Shown piece by piece: positions 27,639 to 37,100 of a stretch of 64,000 bases of DNA. A program made the position numbers and the translations under genes. Source of the DNA: CAYRES01 sp964423425 (GTDB lineage Bacteria; Actinomycetota; Thermoleophilia; RBG-16-64-13); assembly GCA_964423425.1 (NCBI GenBank), contig CAYRES010000002.1:124001-188000 (forward strand), written 5' to 3'. The notes beneath the pieces are model-generated. The model was not told where the DNA came from. It saw nothing but the letters and a program-made list of their open reading frames with translations, and ran no database searches. The first letter of the stretch is position 1. Every line of letters starts with the position of its first letter.

Positions 27639-27908
27639 ATGGTGATGGCCGAGCAAAAGACCTGCCGGTACTGCGGGGCCGTGCTGCCGGGGGAACCGGG
27701 CTTCTGTGTTCAGTGCGGCGCACACTCCGACAGTCCGTCGCCCGACAGAATCGCGGTGGAGGAGGGGAGAGATCCGAGTACGGGGGAAGTGATACCGAAG
27801 CGCAGGGATGAGGCCGGCGGACTGACGACGGCGGGCAAGATAGGGCTCGCGGTCGTCGCCGTCATCGTGATAGCCGCAGTGGTACTGCTGGTGCTCATGG
27901 CAAACTAG
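27639..27908 (+). CDS. Small zinc-ribbon membrane protein
   Basis: The 89-residue product has an N-terminal zinc ribbon, CRYCGAVLPGEPGFCVQCG, a charged middle and one C-terminal membrane segment (IGLAVVAVIVIAAVVLLVLM). This is the common zinc-ribbon plus transmembrane layout, tail-anchored with the ribbon in the cytoplasm. ATG at 27639 (or the second ATG at 27645) follows CGGAGA; the frame further upstream is not coding-like. It is divergent from tpl and convergent with the lipoprotein pair. Function unknown. Confidence 0.72.
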   Translation: MVMAEQKTCRYCGAVLPGEPGFCVQCGAHSDSPSPDRIAVEEGRDPSTGEVIPKRRDEAGGLTTAGKIGLAVVAVIVIAAVVLLVLMAN

Positions 27909-27980
27909 GGCCGGTGCCCGGCTCGGGCATCGGGATCTCGCCGGACCCCATGCCTGTGCCGGGCTCGGGCCCCTGAGCGG

Positions 27981-28520
27981 CTATCGAAGCAGCCAGACCC
28001 CCTCCGGGTCGACCATGGCCATGTCGGGAACGCTGAGCAGATCTCTGCCCAGGATCGCAGCCTGCTCCACCAGTGCGCTCGAGCGTATCCAGTACTGCTC
28101 GAACCGCCCGGGGAGGCCCCCCTCGTTTCGCCGGATGGCCATCTCCGCGTGGGAGGCACCGAACTGGCCATTGAATGCCAACCACACCTCGGTGTCGTCC
28201 TCCAGGATCAGCAGTACCAGCGCCGAGGGTATGGTGGGACTCTGGTGCGACCACGGTTCGATCACACTGGTGTTGTAGGCGGCCACCAAGTTGCTCAGAT
28301 CTAGATCTGTGGGTGGCAGAGTGTGGTCGAGGGCCATCTGCGGCACGGTGCCGGGAAGGCCCATCCAGAACTGCTTCACCTGCTGCTCGACCTGCGGCAC
28401 CCGCTGCACCTGGGTGCACCCGGCCTGCAGGAGTGTCAATGCCACCAGTGCTACGGCTGCCACAATGAGGGAAACGGACGAACGCCGGCTCCGTAGGTGG
28501 TCCTTTCGCGCGTGCTTCAT
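27981..28520 (-). CDS. Lipoprotein, second of a tandem paralogous pair
   Basis: The 179-residue product has a basic N-terminus, a hydrophobic core and the lipobox LQAGC (cysteine 35), followed by TQVQ. The mature part resembles the protein encoded just upstream: both have a GCTQV start, FWxG, a tract of prolines leading to an AYN/AFN segment, a middle strand pair, and a C-terminal WI/WV..LV..A....RD.L...M..VDP/LDP motif with a final W. Its ATG overlaps the upstream TGA (ATGA), so translation is coupled. Family unknown; extracytoplasmic, membrane-anchored. Confidence 0.75.
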   Translation of the reverse strand: MKHARKDHLRSRRSSVSLIVAAVALVALTLLQAGCTQVQRVPQVEQQVKQFWMGLPGTVPQMALDHTLPPTDLDLSNLVAAYNTSVIEPWSHQSPTIPSALVLLILEDDTEVWLAFNGQFGASHAEMAIRRNEGGLPGRFEQYWIRSSALVEQAAILGRDLLSVPDMAMVDPEGVWLLR

Positions 28521-29056
28521 TCTCCCAACCCCCTCGTCCCATAGAACCAGTCACCGGAGGGATCAAGTGCCATCATGGCTCCCAGATCCAGTGTGTCACG
28601 CGCCATGGCGCCGGCTGCGCGCACGAGGGAGGGAGCTTTGACCCAGTACCACGTGACTCCTTGGGGTGAGCCGAGTGCTTCTCCTCTCACGCCGATGACC
28701 GCGTGCTCATCGGGGAACTCCGGTGACATACTCACGAGTACCTGGCTGCCGTCCCCGAGCAGGAAGACGACGTTCAGCGCGATTCCTTCCGCGGGCTCGA
28801 AGACCCAGGCGTTCTTGTGGGCCAGATTGAAGGCGCCCACTATGTCGTCGAGAGGCACGGTGGGTGGGGGCGGAGCCTGCAACAGTTCGGCCGTCATGGC
28901 GGTGCTCGGACCGATCCAGAAGCCGACCACGTCGTCTGCCGACAGTGCGGGAGGGTGCTCCACCTGTGTGCATCCCGCCGCCGACAGAGCCAGGCCGAAC
29001 AGTATGAGCGCGACGAGCAACAGCTTGATGCCGCCAAAGGGTTTCCTGCGTGCCAA
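28517..29056 (-). CDS. Lipoprotein, first of a tandem paralogous pair
   Basis: The 179-residue product starts at TTG 29056, preceded by GGAGG at six bases; this start yields a standard signal peptide (MARRKPFGG, then a leucine-rich core) with lipobox SAAGC (cysteine 29). The open frame extends to 29230, but that extension would hide the signal. It is similar along its length, and identical in length, to the downstream lipoprotein, so the pair arose by tandem duplication. It is divergent from a small PAS gene. Function unknown. Confidence 0.75.
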   Translation of the reverse strand: MARRKPFGGIKLLLVALILFGLALSAAGCTQVEHPPALSADDVVGFWIGPSTAMTAELLQAPPPPTVPLDDIVGAFNLAHKNAWVFEPAEGIALNVVFLLGDGSQVLVSMSPEFPDEHAVIGVRGEALGSPQGVTWYWVKAPSLVRAAGAMARDTLDLGAMMALDPSGDWFYGTRGLGE

Positions 29057-29210
29057 GGCCGACCTCCAGTGCCGCTTGGTGAGTACACACCGCAAGGATA
29101 ATGGAACGGAGCGCGCGCAGAAAGAGTGAATGACGTCATAATGTTCAGAAGGGTCCGCCGAAGAGCTCACCACGAGTGCGGATCGTTCAGTGTCCGGCCC
29201 GGAGGTATCC

Positions 29211-29615
29211 ATGACAGTTCTGCACAGCAATGAGCGCGCGCGTGCCGAAGCACGGGGAGGGGTGTTCTTCCGCTATGAACTCGTGCCCTCGCGGCGCATG
29301 TCCTACATCTCTGCCGGCATTGTGGAGTGGTCGGCCCGGCCGCCCTTCGACTTCCTTGCTGCGCCCTCGCTGTTCTTCGACATGGTGCATCCCGACGATC
29401 GTGTGGCCTTTCTGCGTTCTCTTTCCGGAGGGGATGCCGGTGGAGGCGCGACGCGGATACGCTGGACGCGCAACGACGGGTCGAGCTATGAAGTGGAGCA
29501 GCGGGTGTTCCCGGTGGTAGACGATTCGGGTGTGCTGGTGGCGGTGGAAGGCACGGCCCAACTTTCGGGATCTCCGGGCGCCAAGGATGGGGACCGGGCG
29601 GGAGTGGACCACTGA
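29211..29615 (+). CDS. Stand-alone PAS-domain protein
   Basis: The 134-residue product is essentially one PAS_3-type fold: FFRYELVPSRRMSYISAGIV, the helix with FFDMVHPDDRVAFL, and RIRWTRNDGSSYEVEQRVFP, then a strand ending in a short Gly/Asp-rich tail. No kinase, HTH or GGDEF output is attached, so it may be a sensor that works in trans, or a remnant of a larger kinase. ATG at 29211 follows GGAGG by five bases; GTG at 29190 is less likely. It is divergent from the lipoprotein pair and is the last gene before the tRNA cluster. Confidence 0.72.
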   Translation: MTVLHSNERARAEARGGVFFRYELVPSRRMSYISAGIVEWSARPPFDFLAAPSLFFDMVHPDDRVAFLRSLSGGDAGGGATRIRWTRNDGSSYEVEQRVFPVVDDSGVLVAVEGTAQLSGSPGAKDGDRAGVDH

Positions 29616-29660
29616 TCCGATCCAGCGCCAGCAGTACCGCTACAGGGGCGGAGGCCCCAC

Positions 29661-29691
29661 TTCACACAGGCGGTGTGGTTCACACAGGCGG
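29661..29691. repeat. Two 13-bp direct repeats upstream of the tRNA cluster
   Basis: TTCACACAGGCGG occurs at 29661-29673 and 29679-29691, start to start 18 bases. The 29616-29863 gap otherwise holds only the tRNA promoter. Confidence 0.7.
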
Positions 29692-29806
29692 CCTGTGATT
29701 CTGCGGGCGCGGCCTGCCGCCCAGCGCCGCACGCAGGAGGCCGTCACTCACCTTGGGGAAGCCGCGGCTGCCGGTCCCTCACGCACGAGGAGTCGCCGCC
29801 CATTTC

Positions 29807-29835
29807 TTGAAAAGCGCGTGCGCGGCGAGTATCAT
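29807..29835 (+). promoter_or_regulatory. Promoter of the tRNA-Tyr cluster
   Basis: TTGAAA (29807-29812), 17-base spacer, TATCAT (29830-29835). Spacing is ideal and the mature tRNA begins 28 bases after the -10, consistent with a short 5' leader. Confidence 0.7.
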
Positions 29836-29863
29836 GCCTGTTCGCTCCACGGAGAGGTTACGT

Positions 29864-29948
<85 letters not shown>

Positions 29949-29999
29949 CCAGCCCCCGTGAGCGCGAACGGCGGGCCAAGCCCGGTGTGGCTCGCGCAA

Positions 30000-30072
30000 G
30001 CCTCCATAGCTCAGCCGGCAGAGCACTTCCATGGTAAGGAAGGGGTCATCGGTTCGAATCCGATTGGAGGCT
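30000..30072 (+). tRNA. tRNA-Thr (GGT)
   Basis: Acceptor arms GCCTCCA/TGGAGGC, D arm with AGCTCAGCCGG, anticodon loop ATGGTAA (anticodon GGT), T loop TTCGAAT. CCA is not encoded. Confidence 0.94.
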
Positions 30073-30082
30073 TACACAGCGC

Positions 30083-30156
30083 GGCGGCGTAGCTCAGCTG
30101 GTCAGAGCAACGGAATCATAATCCGTGTGTCCGGGGTTCGAGTCCCTGCGCCGCTA
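30083..30156 (+). tRNA. tRNA-Met (CAT), elongator type
   Basis: Acceptor arms GGCGGCG/CGCCGCT with a G-T end pair, anticodon loop ATCATAA (anticodon CAT) and T loop TTCGAGT. The anticodon stem lacks the three G-C pairs of initiator tRNA. A CAT anticodon could also be tRNA-Ile2, but the Met elongator is more likely in this cluster. CCA is not encoded. Confidence 0.88.
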
Positions 30157-30201
30157 CCTTGAAGAGGCGCCCAAGGTGTGCGGGCCGTTCGCCTGCCTGC
30201 C

Positions 30202-30230
30202 TTGGGCTCGATTTCATGCTGTGGTAGCAT
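30202..30230 (+). promoter_or_regulatory. Promoter upstream of rpmG
   Basis: TTGGGC (30202-30207), 17 bases, TAGCAT (30225-30230). The -10 overlaps an inverted repeat CATGCT-5-AGCATG. A larger hairpin, GCCCAAGG...CCTTGGGC, overlaps the -35 and could end the upstream tRNA transcript. Confidence 0.5.
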
Positions 30231-30262
30231 GCATCATTGTTTCGAGTGGGAAGTGGTGACAT

Positions 30263-30412
30263 ATGCGTGTGAAGGTTACGCTGGCGTGCCAAGAGTGCAA
30301 ACGCCGCAATTACGACACCATGAAGAACAAGCGCAACGACCCCGAGCGCATCGAGATGAAGAAGTACTGTAAGTGGTGCGGCGGTCAGCGGCTCCATAAG
30401 GAGACCAAGTAG
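30263..30412 (+). CDS. rpmG: Large-subunit ribosomal protein bL33
   Basis: The 49-residue product is the zinc (C+) form of bL33: cysteine pair CQEC near the N-terminus, CKWCG near the C-terminus, and [20 protein letters not shown] between. It sits between tRNA-Met and tRNA-Trp, a common bacterial arrangement upstream of secE. Translation starts at ATG 30263. Confidence 0.96.
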   Translation: MRVKVTLACQECKRRNYDTMKNKRNDPERIEMKKYCKWCGGQRLHKETK

Positions 30413-30482
30413 CGCTTGTCGGTATGTCCGTGGCGTCTGTTCATCCTGGCGCGTCGGGTAGCGCGGCGCGGAAGCGGAACGC

Positions 30483-30558
30483 AGGGCAGTAGCTCCAACG
30501 GTAGAGCACCGGTCTCCAAAACCGGGGGTTGGGGGTTCGAATCCCTCCTGCCCTGCCA
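30483..30558 (+). tRNA. tRNA-Trp (CCA)
   Basis: Acceptor arms AGGGCAG/CTGCCCT, anticodon loop CTCCAAA (anticodon CCA), T loop TTCGAAT, discriminator G and encoded CCA. It lies 36 bases before secE and is probably co-transcribed with it. Confidence 0.95.
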
Positions 30559-30594
30559 TTACATACAGTTTGAGAAAGGTTGAATCGGCAGATC

Positions 30595-30891
30595 ATGGCG
30601 AAGGAAACGGCAACCAAATCGGCAGCCAAGCCGCAGGGCCGGTTGGCAAGCGCCCAGAAGGCGGCGAAGAGCCTGCAGAGGCCTCAGGGAGCAGCCGTCC
30701 CGAGGAAGGGCCGCTTCCTGCGCTTCCTGCGCGAAGTGCGCATCGAGATGACCAAGGTCACCTGGCCTCCCCGCGCCGAAGTCGTGCAGGCCACGGGAGT
30801 GGTGCTGGTGGCGGTCGTGATCGCTTCCGCCTACATCGGTCTGTTCGATCTTCTGTGGTCCACCCTCGTGTCGCTGGTCCGCCTGGGTTAG
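30595..30891 (+). CDS. secE: Preprotein translocase subunit SecE
   Basis: The 98-residue product has a basic, Ala/Lys-rich N-terminal extension, the amphipathic helix and conserved EMTKVTWPPRAEV, and one C-terminal membrane helix. It is the clamp subunit of SecYEG in the cytoplasmic membrane. ATG at 30595 is chosen; TTG at 30580 is the alternative. It is followed by nusG as in most bacteria. Confidence 0.95.
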   Translation: MAKETATKSAAKPQGRLASAQKAAKSLQRPQGAAVPRKGRFLRFLREVRIEMTKVTWPPRAEVVQATGVVLVAVVIASAYIGLFDLLWSTLVSLVRLG

Positions 30892-30927
30892 CGCCCGGCC
30901 TTCACCCTCATCAGGAAAGGCTCGACT

Positions 30928-31452
30928 GTGGAAGCCAAGTGGTTCGTCATCAACACGTACTCCGGGCATGAGAACAAGGCTCGGGCGAACCTCAAGCACC
31001 GCATCCAGTCCATGGGCCAGTCCGAGTACTTCCGCGACATCGTGGTGCCCACCGAGGTGGTCATCGAGACCAAGGGGGGCGAGAAGGTCCAGGTCGAACG
31101 GCGCATCTTCCCCGGGTATGTGCTCGTGAACATGATTCTCACCGATGAATCGTGGTCTCTGGTCAAGAACACTCCCGGTGTGACGGGGTTCGTCGGTTCC
31201 GAGAGCAAACCCACGCCACTCAGCCCGGCCGAGGTCGACCGCATCCTGCACACCTCGACGGCCGAGAAGCCGCGGGCCAAAGCGGAGTTCAGTGTGGGCG
31301 ACCAGGTGCGGGTGGCCAGCGGGCCACTCACTGACTTCACCGGCGAGGTGGCCGAGGTGAACGCGGAGCAGAACAAGCTGAAAGTTATGGTATCGATCTT
31401 CGGGCGCGACACCCCTACCGAGTTGGGTTTCGAGCAGGTCAAGAAGATATGA
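30928..31452 (+). CDS. nusG: Transcription termination/antitermination factor NusG
   Basis: The 174-residue product has the NGN domain (KWFVINTYSGHENKA, RIFPGYVLVNM) and the KOW domain (VGDQVRVASGPLTDFTGEV). It binds RNA polymerase at the clamp helices and links it to Rho or the ribosome. Length is normal with no insert domain. GTG start after GGAAAGG. The gap to rplK contains a hairpin with GCCCGGC/GCCGGGC arms. Confidence 0.97.
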   Translation: MEAKWFVINTYSGHENKARANLKHRIQSMGQSEYFRDIVVPTEVVIETKGGEKVQVERRIFPGYVLVNMILTDESWSLVKNTPGVTGFVGSESKPTPLSPAEVDRILHTSTAEKPRAKAEFSVGDQVRVASGPLTDFTGEVAEVNAEQNKLKVMVSIFGRDTPTELGFEQVKKI

Positions 31453-31534
31453 TGGTGTTCTCTTGCCCGGCCGCAGCGTGTGCAGCCGGGCGGCACGAGC
31501 GGTGCTAAGCACAAGGTATTTCGGAGTGTAGACA

Positions 31535-31957
31535 GTGGCCAAGAAAGTGCGAGCAATAATCAAGCTTCAGATAAGTGCGGGCCAAGCCAATCCGGCGCCG
31601 CCGGTGGGCCCGGCTCTGGGCCAGCACGGCGTCAACATCATGGAGTTCTGCAAGGCATACAATGCCCAGACGCAGGACAAGGCGGGCACGGTGGTTCCCG
31701 TGGAGATCACGGTCTTCGAAGACCGCTCCTTCACCTTCATTCTCAAGACTCCTCCGGCGGCCGTGCTCGTGAGGCAGGCGGCCGGATTGCAGAAGGGCTC
31801 GGGAGAACCCAGGCGCCATATCGCCGGCAGTATCACCAAAGAGCAGCTTCGCCAGATCGCCGAGACCAAGCTGCCCGACCTCAACGCCAATGACGTAGAG
31901 GCGGCCATGAATATCATTGCGGGCACGGCCCGCAGCATGGGAGTTGAAGTGAAGTAG
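31535..31957 (+). CDS. rplK: Large-subunit ribosomal protein uL11
   Basis: The 140-residue product has the N-terminal domain with [19 protein letters not shown], including the proline-rich hinge seen by thiostrepton-type drugs, and the C-terminal rRNA-binding domain ending [12 protein letters not shown]. It forms the GTPase-associated stalk base. GTG start. It is paired with rplA downstream. Confidence 0.97.
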   Translation: MAKKVRAIIKLQISAGQANPAPPVGPALGQHGVNIMEFCKAYNAQTQDKAGTVVPVEITVFEDRSFTFILKTPPAAVLVRQAAGLQKGSGEPRRHIAGSITKEQLRQIAETKLPDLNANDVEAAMNIIAGTARSMGVEVK

Positions 31958-32015
31958 TCGTCAATTGGTGGGAGGGCTCGAGAAGCCCGCCTGCACCACC
32001 GGGAGGTATACCAAG

Positions 32016-32732
32016 GTGAGTAGAGACTCCAAGCGATTCAAAGAAGCCAAGCGTGCCGTCGAGCCCGACCGGCTCTACATGCCGGCAGAAGCGGTGCGCC
32101 TACTCAAGAGTCTGTCGACGGCCGGTTTCGACGAGACGGTCGAAGTGCACATGAAGCTCGGCATCAACCCCCGCCACGCCGACCAGCAGGTGCGCGGCAC
32201 GCTCATGCTGCCTCATGGCACCGGCAAAGAGATGAGGGTCGCCGTCTTCGCCAAGGGCGAGAAGGCCGCTGAAGCCGAGGAGGCCGGCGCCGACTTCGTG
32301 GGCGCCGAAGACCTGGCCGCCAAGATCGAGGGCGGCTTCCTCGATTTCGATGCCGCCATCGCCACTCCCGATCTCATGGGCGTCGTCGGCAAGTTGGGCC
32401 GCGTGCTCGGTCCGCGGGGCCTCATGCCCAACCCCAAGGCGGGCACGGTGACGTTCGAAGTCGGCAAGGCCGTCAAAGACACCAAGGCGGGCAAGATAGA
32501 GTACCGCACCGACAAGTTCGGATGCGTGCATCTCATCGTGGGGAAGAAGTCGTTCGAGGAGCAGGCACTGATCGAGAACTTCAAAGAGGTACTTGACGAG
32601 GTGATCCGGGCGAAGCCGGCTGCGGCCAAGGGCAAGTACCTCCGTTCGGTCACCCTCACGAGCACCATGGGTCCGGGCATACCGCTCGAGACCTCGCGCA
32701 CGAAGCTCATGGAGGAAGAGACTACGTCGTAG
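32016..32732 (+). CDS. rplA: Large-subunit ribosomal protein uL1
   Basis: The 238-residue product covers both uL1 domains: [17 protein letters not shown] and [16 protein letters not shown] are signature segments. It forms the L1 stalk and in many bacteria represses its own operon. GTG at 32016 is chosen because GGGAGGTATACC stands directly upstream; the frame is open to 31965 but without a ribosome site. Confidence 0.97.
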   Translation: MSRDSKRFKEAKRAVEPDRLYMPAEAVRLLKSLSTAGFDETVEVHMKLGINPRHADQQVRGTLMLPHGTGKEMRVAVFAKGEKAAEAEEAGADFVGAEDLAAKIEGGFLDFDAAIATPDLMGVVGKLGRVLGPRGLMPNPKAGTVTFEVGKAVKDTKAGKIEYRTDKFGCVHLIVGKKSFEEQALIENFKEVLDEVIRAKPAAAKGKYLRSVTLTSTMGPGIPLETSRTKLMEEETTS

Positions 32733-32926
32733 GGCGGCTTGTGGAGCATGCCGCCGGCCGCTATACTGTGCGGCCATTGCCGGAGACAGCCGGTGCCCCT
32801 CACGGGGCGTAAGCGACCTTCACGGGTTCGCCGGCCGAGGCGGGAAGAGCGAGTACCAGCACGCCGCGCCAACCTGTGTCGCGGGTGCTTCGACGCCCAC
32901 CTCTCACCGGGGTGGGCGATTTTTTT
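32733..32926 (+). ncRNA. rplJ leader (L10-leader type)
   Basis: The 210-base rplA-rplJ gap is GC-rich and able to fold, and it ends in an intrinsic terminator 19 bases before rplJ. In other bacteria this position holds the L10-L12 binding leader that autoregulates rplJ-rplL. The placement and terminator support that reading. I have not matched the consensus structure, so the exact fold is inferred. Confidence 0.5.
32894..32926 (+). terminator. Attenuator in front of rplJ
   Basis: Perfect 8-bp stem CGCCCACC (32894-32901) / GGTGGGCG (32911-32918), 9-base loop, then A and seven T (32920-32926). This is the best intrinsic terminator in the window. It lies inside the ribosomal operon, so it should be a regulated attenuator. 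Confidence 0.85.
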
Positions 32927-32945
32927 GAGAGGAGGGGAGAACACA

Positions 32946-33470
32946 ATGCAGAAGGCGCAAAAAGTGCAGTCGGTGCAGGAGATGGTAGCTCTGATGAAGG
33001 GCTCCGAGACTCTGTACCTACTCGACTTCCGCGGCCTCTCGGTGGCGGAGATCACGTCACTCCGCAACAGTCTGCGCGACAGTGGAGCGTCGGTGAGGGT
33101 CGTGAAGAACACGTTGGCCAAACGTGCGGCCTCTGAAGCCGGCCTTCCGGGGTTCGATGCACTTCTCACCGGTCCCTCGGCCGTGGTGTTCTGCGGCGAG
33201 GATCCGGTGGCACCGGCCAAGGCTGTGCAGGCCTTCATCAAAGACAAGCGCAAGCTGGCCGTCAAGGGCGGCTATCTGCAGGAGCGTATCATCGACGCTT
33301 CTGCAGTGGAGGAGCTTGCCTCCTTGCCTTCGCGCGAGGAGTTGGTGGCCAAAGTGGTGGGCGGCATCGCCTCGCCTCTGTACGCCATTGCCGGCGTTCT
33401 CGCCGGTCCCATGCGGTCGCTCGTGATCGCGCTCGACCGCGTACGGGAGCAAAAGGAACAGGCGGCCTGA
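32946..33470 (+). CDS. rplJ: Large-subunit ribosomal protein uL10
   Basis: The 174-residue product anchors the L7/L12 stalk. It has [30 protein letters not shown], and a C-terminal helix ([20 protein letters not shown]) for L7/L12 dimers. ATG at 32946 follows GAGGAGGGGAG, placed right after the attenuator's T tract. Confidence 0.97.
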   Translation: MQKAQKVQSVQEMVALMKGSETLYLLDFRGLSVAEITSLRNSLRDSGASVRVVKNTLAKRAASEAGLPGFDALLTGPSAVVFCGEDPVAPAKAVQAFIKDKRKLAVKGGYLQERIIDASAVEELASLPSREELVAKVVGGIASPLYAIAGVLAGPMRSLVIALDRVREQKEQAA

Positions 33471-33578
33471 GGCCGTGCTGCCTGCGGAGGCACCGGCGAG
33501 GCCGGTATCCTGCGCGGGCTCAAGGTTGAAGAAACAGTCTCCGCGCCCCTCACGGGCCGCGGGAGGAGGTGAACAGCA

Positions 33579-33956
33579 GTGACCGTTGAGGAACTCATCG
33601 ACGAGATCAAGCAGATGACCGTACTCGATCTCTCCAAGCTTGTGAAGGCGCTGGAGGAGGAGTTCGGAGTATCAGCAGCGGCTCCGGTAGCGATGGCCGC
33701 GGGTCCGGTGGCGGCCGGCGATGCGGCTGCAGCCGAAGAAGAGAAGAGCGAGTTCGACGTGATTCTCGCCGCGGCCGGCGAGAAGAAGATCCAGGTCATC
33801 AAGGTCGTCCGTGCAGCCACGGGCTTGGGTCTGAAAGAGGCGAAGGACTTGGTCGACGGCGCGCCGAATCCTGTAAAGCAGGGTATTGCCAAGCAGGAAG
33901 CTGAAGAGCTGAAGACGCAGCTCGAGGAAGCGGGCGCCACCGTGGAGGTCAAGTAG
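33579..33956 (+). CDS. rplL: Large-subunit ribosomal protein bL12 (L7/L12)
   Basis: The 125-residue product has the N-terminal dimer domain, an Ala-rich hinge (about residues 30-52) and the C-terminal factor-binding domain with [20 protein letters not shown]. It recruits translation GTPases. GTG start with GGGAGGAGGTGA upstream. The 108-base gap after rplJ has no terminator T tract. Confidence 0.97.
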   Translation: MTVEELIDEIKQMTVLDLSKLVKALEEEFGVSAAAPVAMAAGPVAAGDAAAAEEEKSEFDVILAAAGEKKIQVIKVVRAATGLGLKEAKDLVDGAPNPVKQGIAKQEAEELKTQLEEAGATVEVK

Positions 33957-33984
33957 GCGGTCTTCGCCTGAGAGACTCTCAAGG

Positions 33985-34045
33985 CAGTGACGGCAGGCTT
34001 CGGCCGGGCGCGCGAAGATGTGCCCGGCCGTGGCTTGCCTTGTTG
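33985..34045 (+). terminator. Hairpin between rplL and rpoB
   Basis: GGCCGGGC and GCCCGGCC form an 8-bp stem with a 12-base loop near 34003-34029, flanked by an outer AAGGCAG/CTTGCCTT pairing. It may reduce read-through from rplL into rpoB, or be an RNase processing site. Confidence 0.45.
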
Positions 34046-34064
34046 TGGGGGCGCGTGGTAAAAT
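34035..34064 (+). promoter_or_regulatory. Candidate rpoB promoter
   Basis: TTGCCT (34035-34040), 18 bases, TAAAAT (34059-34064), 58 bases before the rpoB start. It would give rpoBC a promoter separate from rplJL. Confidence 0.45.
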
Positions 34065-34121
34065 CCATGTTTGCGCTTTCAGCCTGTGCAACGTCCCGAT
34101 ACGAGTGAGGAGTGACCACGC

Positions 34122-37100
34122 TTGAGCCAGAGCATGACTCCCAGACCGCGCATCTCCTTCGCTAAGCTCAACCAAATCCTCGAAGCCCCCAACCTCATCG
34201 ACATACAGACCAAGTCGTTCAATTGGTTTCTCACCGAAGGCATACGGGAGACCATCGACGACATCAGTCCCATTGAGGACTACACAGGCAACTTCTCCGT
34301 CGAGTTCGGTGCTCACGAGTTCATGGCTCCGCCGCTCTCCTTGAAAGAGTGCCGCGACAAAGATCAGAACTACGCGGCCCCCCTGTTCATGGAGATCAGC
34401 TTCGTGCGCAAGGACACGGGCGAGATCCGCAAGCAGAATGTGTTCATGGGTGACTTCCCCATGATGACCGAGCAGGGCACCTTCATCATCAATGGCACCG
34501 AGCGGGTCATCGTCACCCAGCTGGTCCGCTCTCCGGGCGCCTACGTCATGGCCCCCAAAGACGCCGGCAAGCAGGTGCTCATCGCCAACCTCATGCCCGC
34601 CCGCGGCTCCTGGCTGGAGTTCGAGATCGACAAGCGCGGCCTGGTGAATGTGCGCATCGACCGCAAGCGCAAGCTGCCGGCCACGGTGTTTCTGCGGGCG
34701 CTGGCCGGTATCTCGAACGAGGTCACGGGTGACGAACCCGGTTTGCTCTCGACCGGCACCGACGAGGAACTCCTCGAGCTCTTCGACCACAACCTCTTCA
34801 TGCAGACCACGCTGGAGAAGGACGCCATCCGCACGGTGGAAGAGGCGTTGGTGGAACTCTTCAAGAAGCAGCGCCCCGGTGAGCCCCCCACGCTGGAGGC
34901 CAGCCGCACCCTGCTTCGCAACATCTGCTTCGACGCCAAGCGCTACGACCTCACCAAGGTGGGCCGGCACAAACTCAACAGCCGCCTACGCTTGGAGGAC
35001 GTCATCCCTGAAGATGTGCGCACGCTCACCAAGCGCGACATCGTGGAGCTGGTCAAGGAGATGATCTCTCTGCCGGTTGAGATCGATCACGAGGAGCAGT
35101 TCGTCGAAGCACGCGATTGTGCCGAGTTTGCCACCACCCTGCCCTGGGACGAGGTGGCCGGTCGGCTGGACGAGTACGAGCACTTCGGCAACCGCCGCCT
35201 GCGTACGGTGGGCGAGTTGGTGCAGGAGGCCTTCCGCATCGGCCTGTACCGCATGGAGCGGGTGGTGCGGGAGCGCATGACCACAGAGGACCCCGACACC
35301 ATCACTCCCCAGTCCATCATCAACATCCGGCCGGTGGTGGCGGCACTCAAGGAGTTCTACGGCAGCTCCCAGCTCTCTCAGTTCATGGACCAGACCAACT
35401 CGCTGGCCGGGCTCACCCACCGGCGCCGCCTCTCGGCGCTCGGAGCGGGCGGCCTGACCCGGGAAAGGGCACCCATCGAGGTGCGCGACGTGCACCCCAC
35501 CCACTACGGGCGCATGTGCCCCATCGAGACGCCGGAAGGTCCCAATATCGGCCTCATCGGTTCGCTGGCGAGCTACGCCCGTGTGTCAGACTACGGCTTC
35601 ATCCAGACGCCCTACCGCAGGGTGGTCGACGGCAAGGTCAACGACGAGATCGACTGGCTCACCGCCTATCAGGAAGAGAAGGAGACGGTGGCCCAGGCCA
35701 ACGCTCCCTTCGACCCGGTCACGCGGGAGTTCACCGAGGAGGCGGTGCTCTCCATCGCCCCCGGCGGTGAATACGTGGGGGCCCCGCCTGATCACGTCAC
35801 CTACATGGACGTCTCCCCCCAGCAGATCGTCTCGGTGGCCACGGCCCTCATCCCCTTTCTGGAGCACGACGATGCCAACCGTGCCCTCATGGGCTCCAAC
35901 ATGCAGCGTCAGGCGGTGCCCCTCATGAAGAGCGAGGCGCCCTTGGTCGGCACGGGTATGGAGTACCGGGCGGCGGTCGACACCGGCGACGTGGTGGTCG
36001 CCCGGCGGCCGGGCAAAGTGAGGGGGGTCTCGGCTGAGCGCGTGCTGGTGGAAGCGGCCGATGGAGGGCTCGACAAGTACGAACTTCTCAAGTTCGAGCG
36101 CTCCAACCAGGGCACTCTCATCCACCAGAAGCCGGTGGTGACTTTGGGGCAGGAGCTCGCCGAAGGCGACGTCATCGCTGACGGTGCCTCCACCGCCGAG
36201 GGGGAGCTGGCCCTGGGGCGCAACGTGCTCGTGGCCTTCATGAGTTGGGAGGGCTACAACTTCGAAGACTCCATCATCATCAGCGAACGGCTGGTGAAGG
36301 ACGACGTGCTCACCTCCATCCACATCGAGGAGTACGAGGTGGAGGCCCGTTCCACCAAGCTGGGCGACGAGGAGATCACGCGCGACATCCCCAACCGTTC
36401 CGAGGATTCGCTGGCCGATCTCGACGAGGACGGCGTGGTGCGTATCGGCGCGGAGGTTACTTCAGGCGATCTTCTCGTGGGTAAGATCACACCCAAGGGC
36501 GAGACCGAGCTCACTGCCGAGGAGAAGCTCATCCGGGCTATCTTCAAGGAGAAGGCCCGGGAGGTGCGTGACACCTCGCTCAAGGTTCCCCACGGGGAGA
36601 AGGGCGTGGTCATCGACGTGAAAGAGTTCTCGCGGGAGGCAGGCGACGATCTCTCCCCGGGTGTGAACCGTCTGGTCCGCGTGTACGTGGCCAAGAAGCG
36701 CAAGATCGCGGAGGGCGACAAGTTGGCCGGCCGGCACGGCAACAAGGGGGTTATCTCCAAGATCGTGCCCGAGGAAGACATGCCCTTCCTGGAGGACGGC
36801 ACGCCGGTCGACATCATCTTGAACCCCCTGGGGGTGCCCTCGCGCATGAACATCGGTCAGGTCATGGAGACCCATCTGGGCTGGGCCGCCCATCAAGGCT
36901 TCTATCGCCTCAAGAAGAGAGAGGGCCTTGATCCGCGGGCGGCGGCCGAGACGGCGCGGAAGGGCATGTCCTGGGAAGAGCAGGTGGCGCTGGTCGACAA
37001 GTACTACGAGGTCGTCGAGGAGCATCTGGATGCTCCGGTGCCGGTGGCCTGTCCGGTGTTTGACGGAGCCAAGGTCGACGAGGTTGACGAGGCCCTCATG

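Noticed and set aside
30083..30156. Initiator tRNA-Met
   Set aside because: The anticodon stem lacks the three G-C pairs and the first acceptor pair is G-T, not an initiator mismatch.
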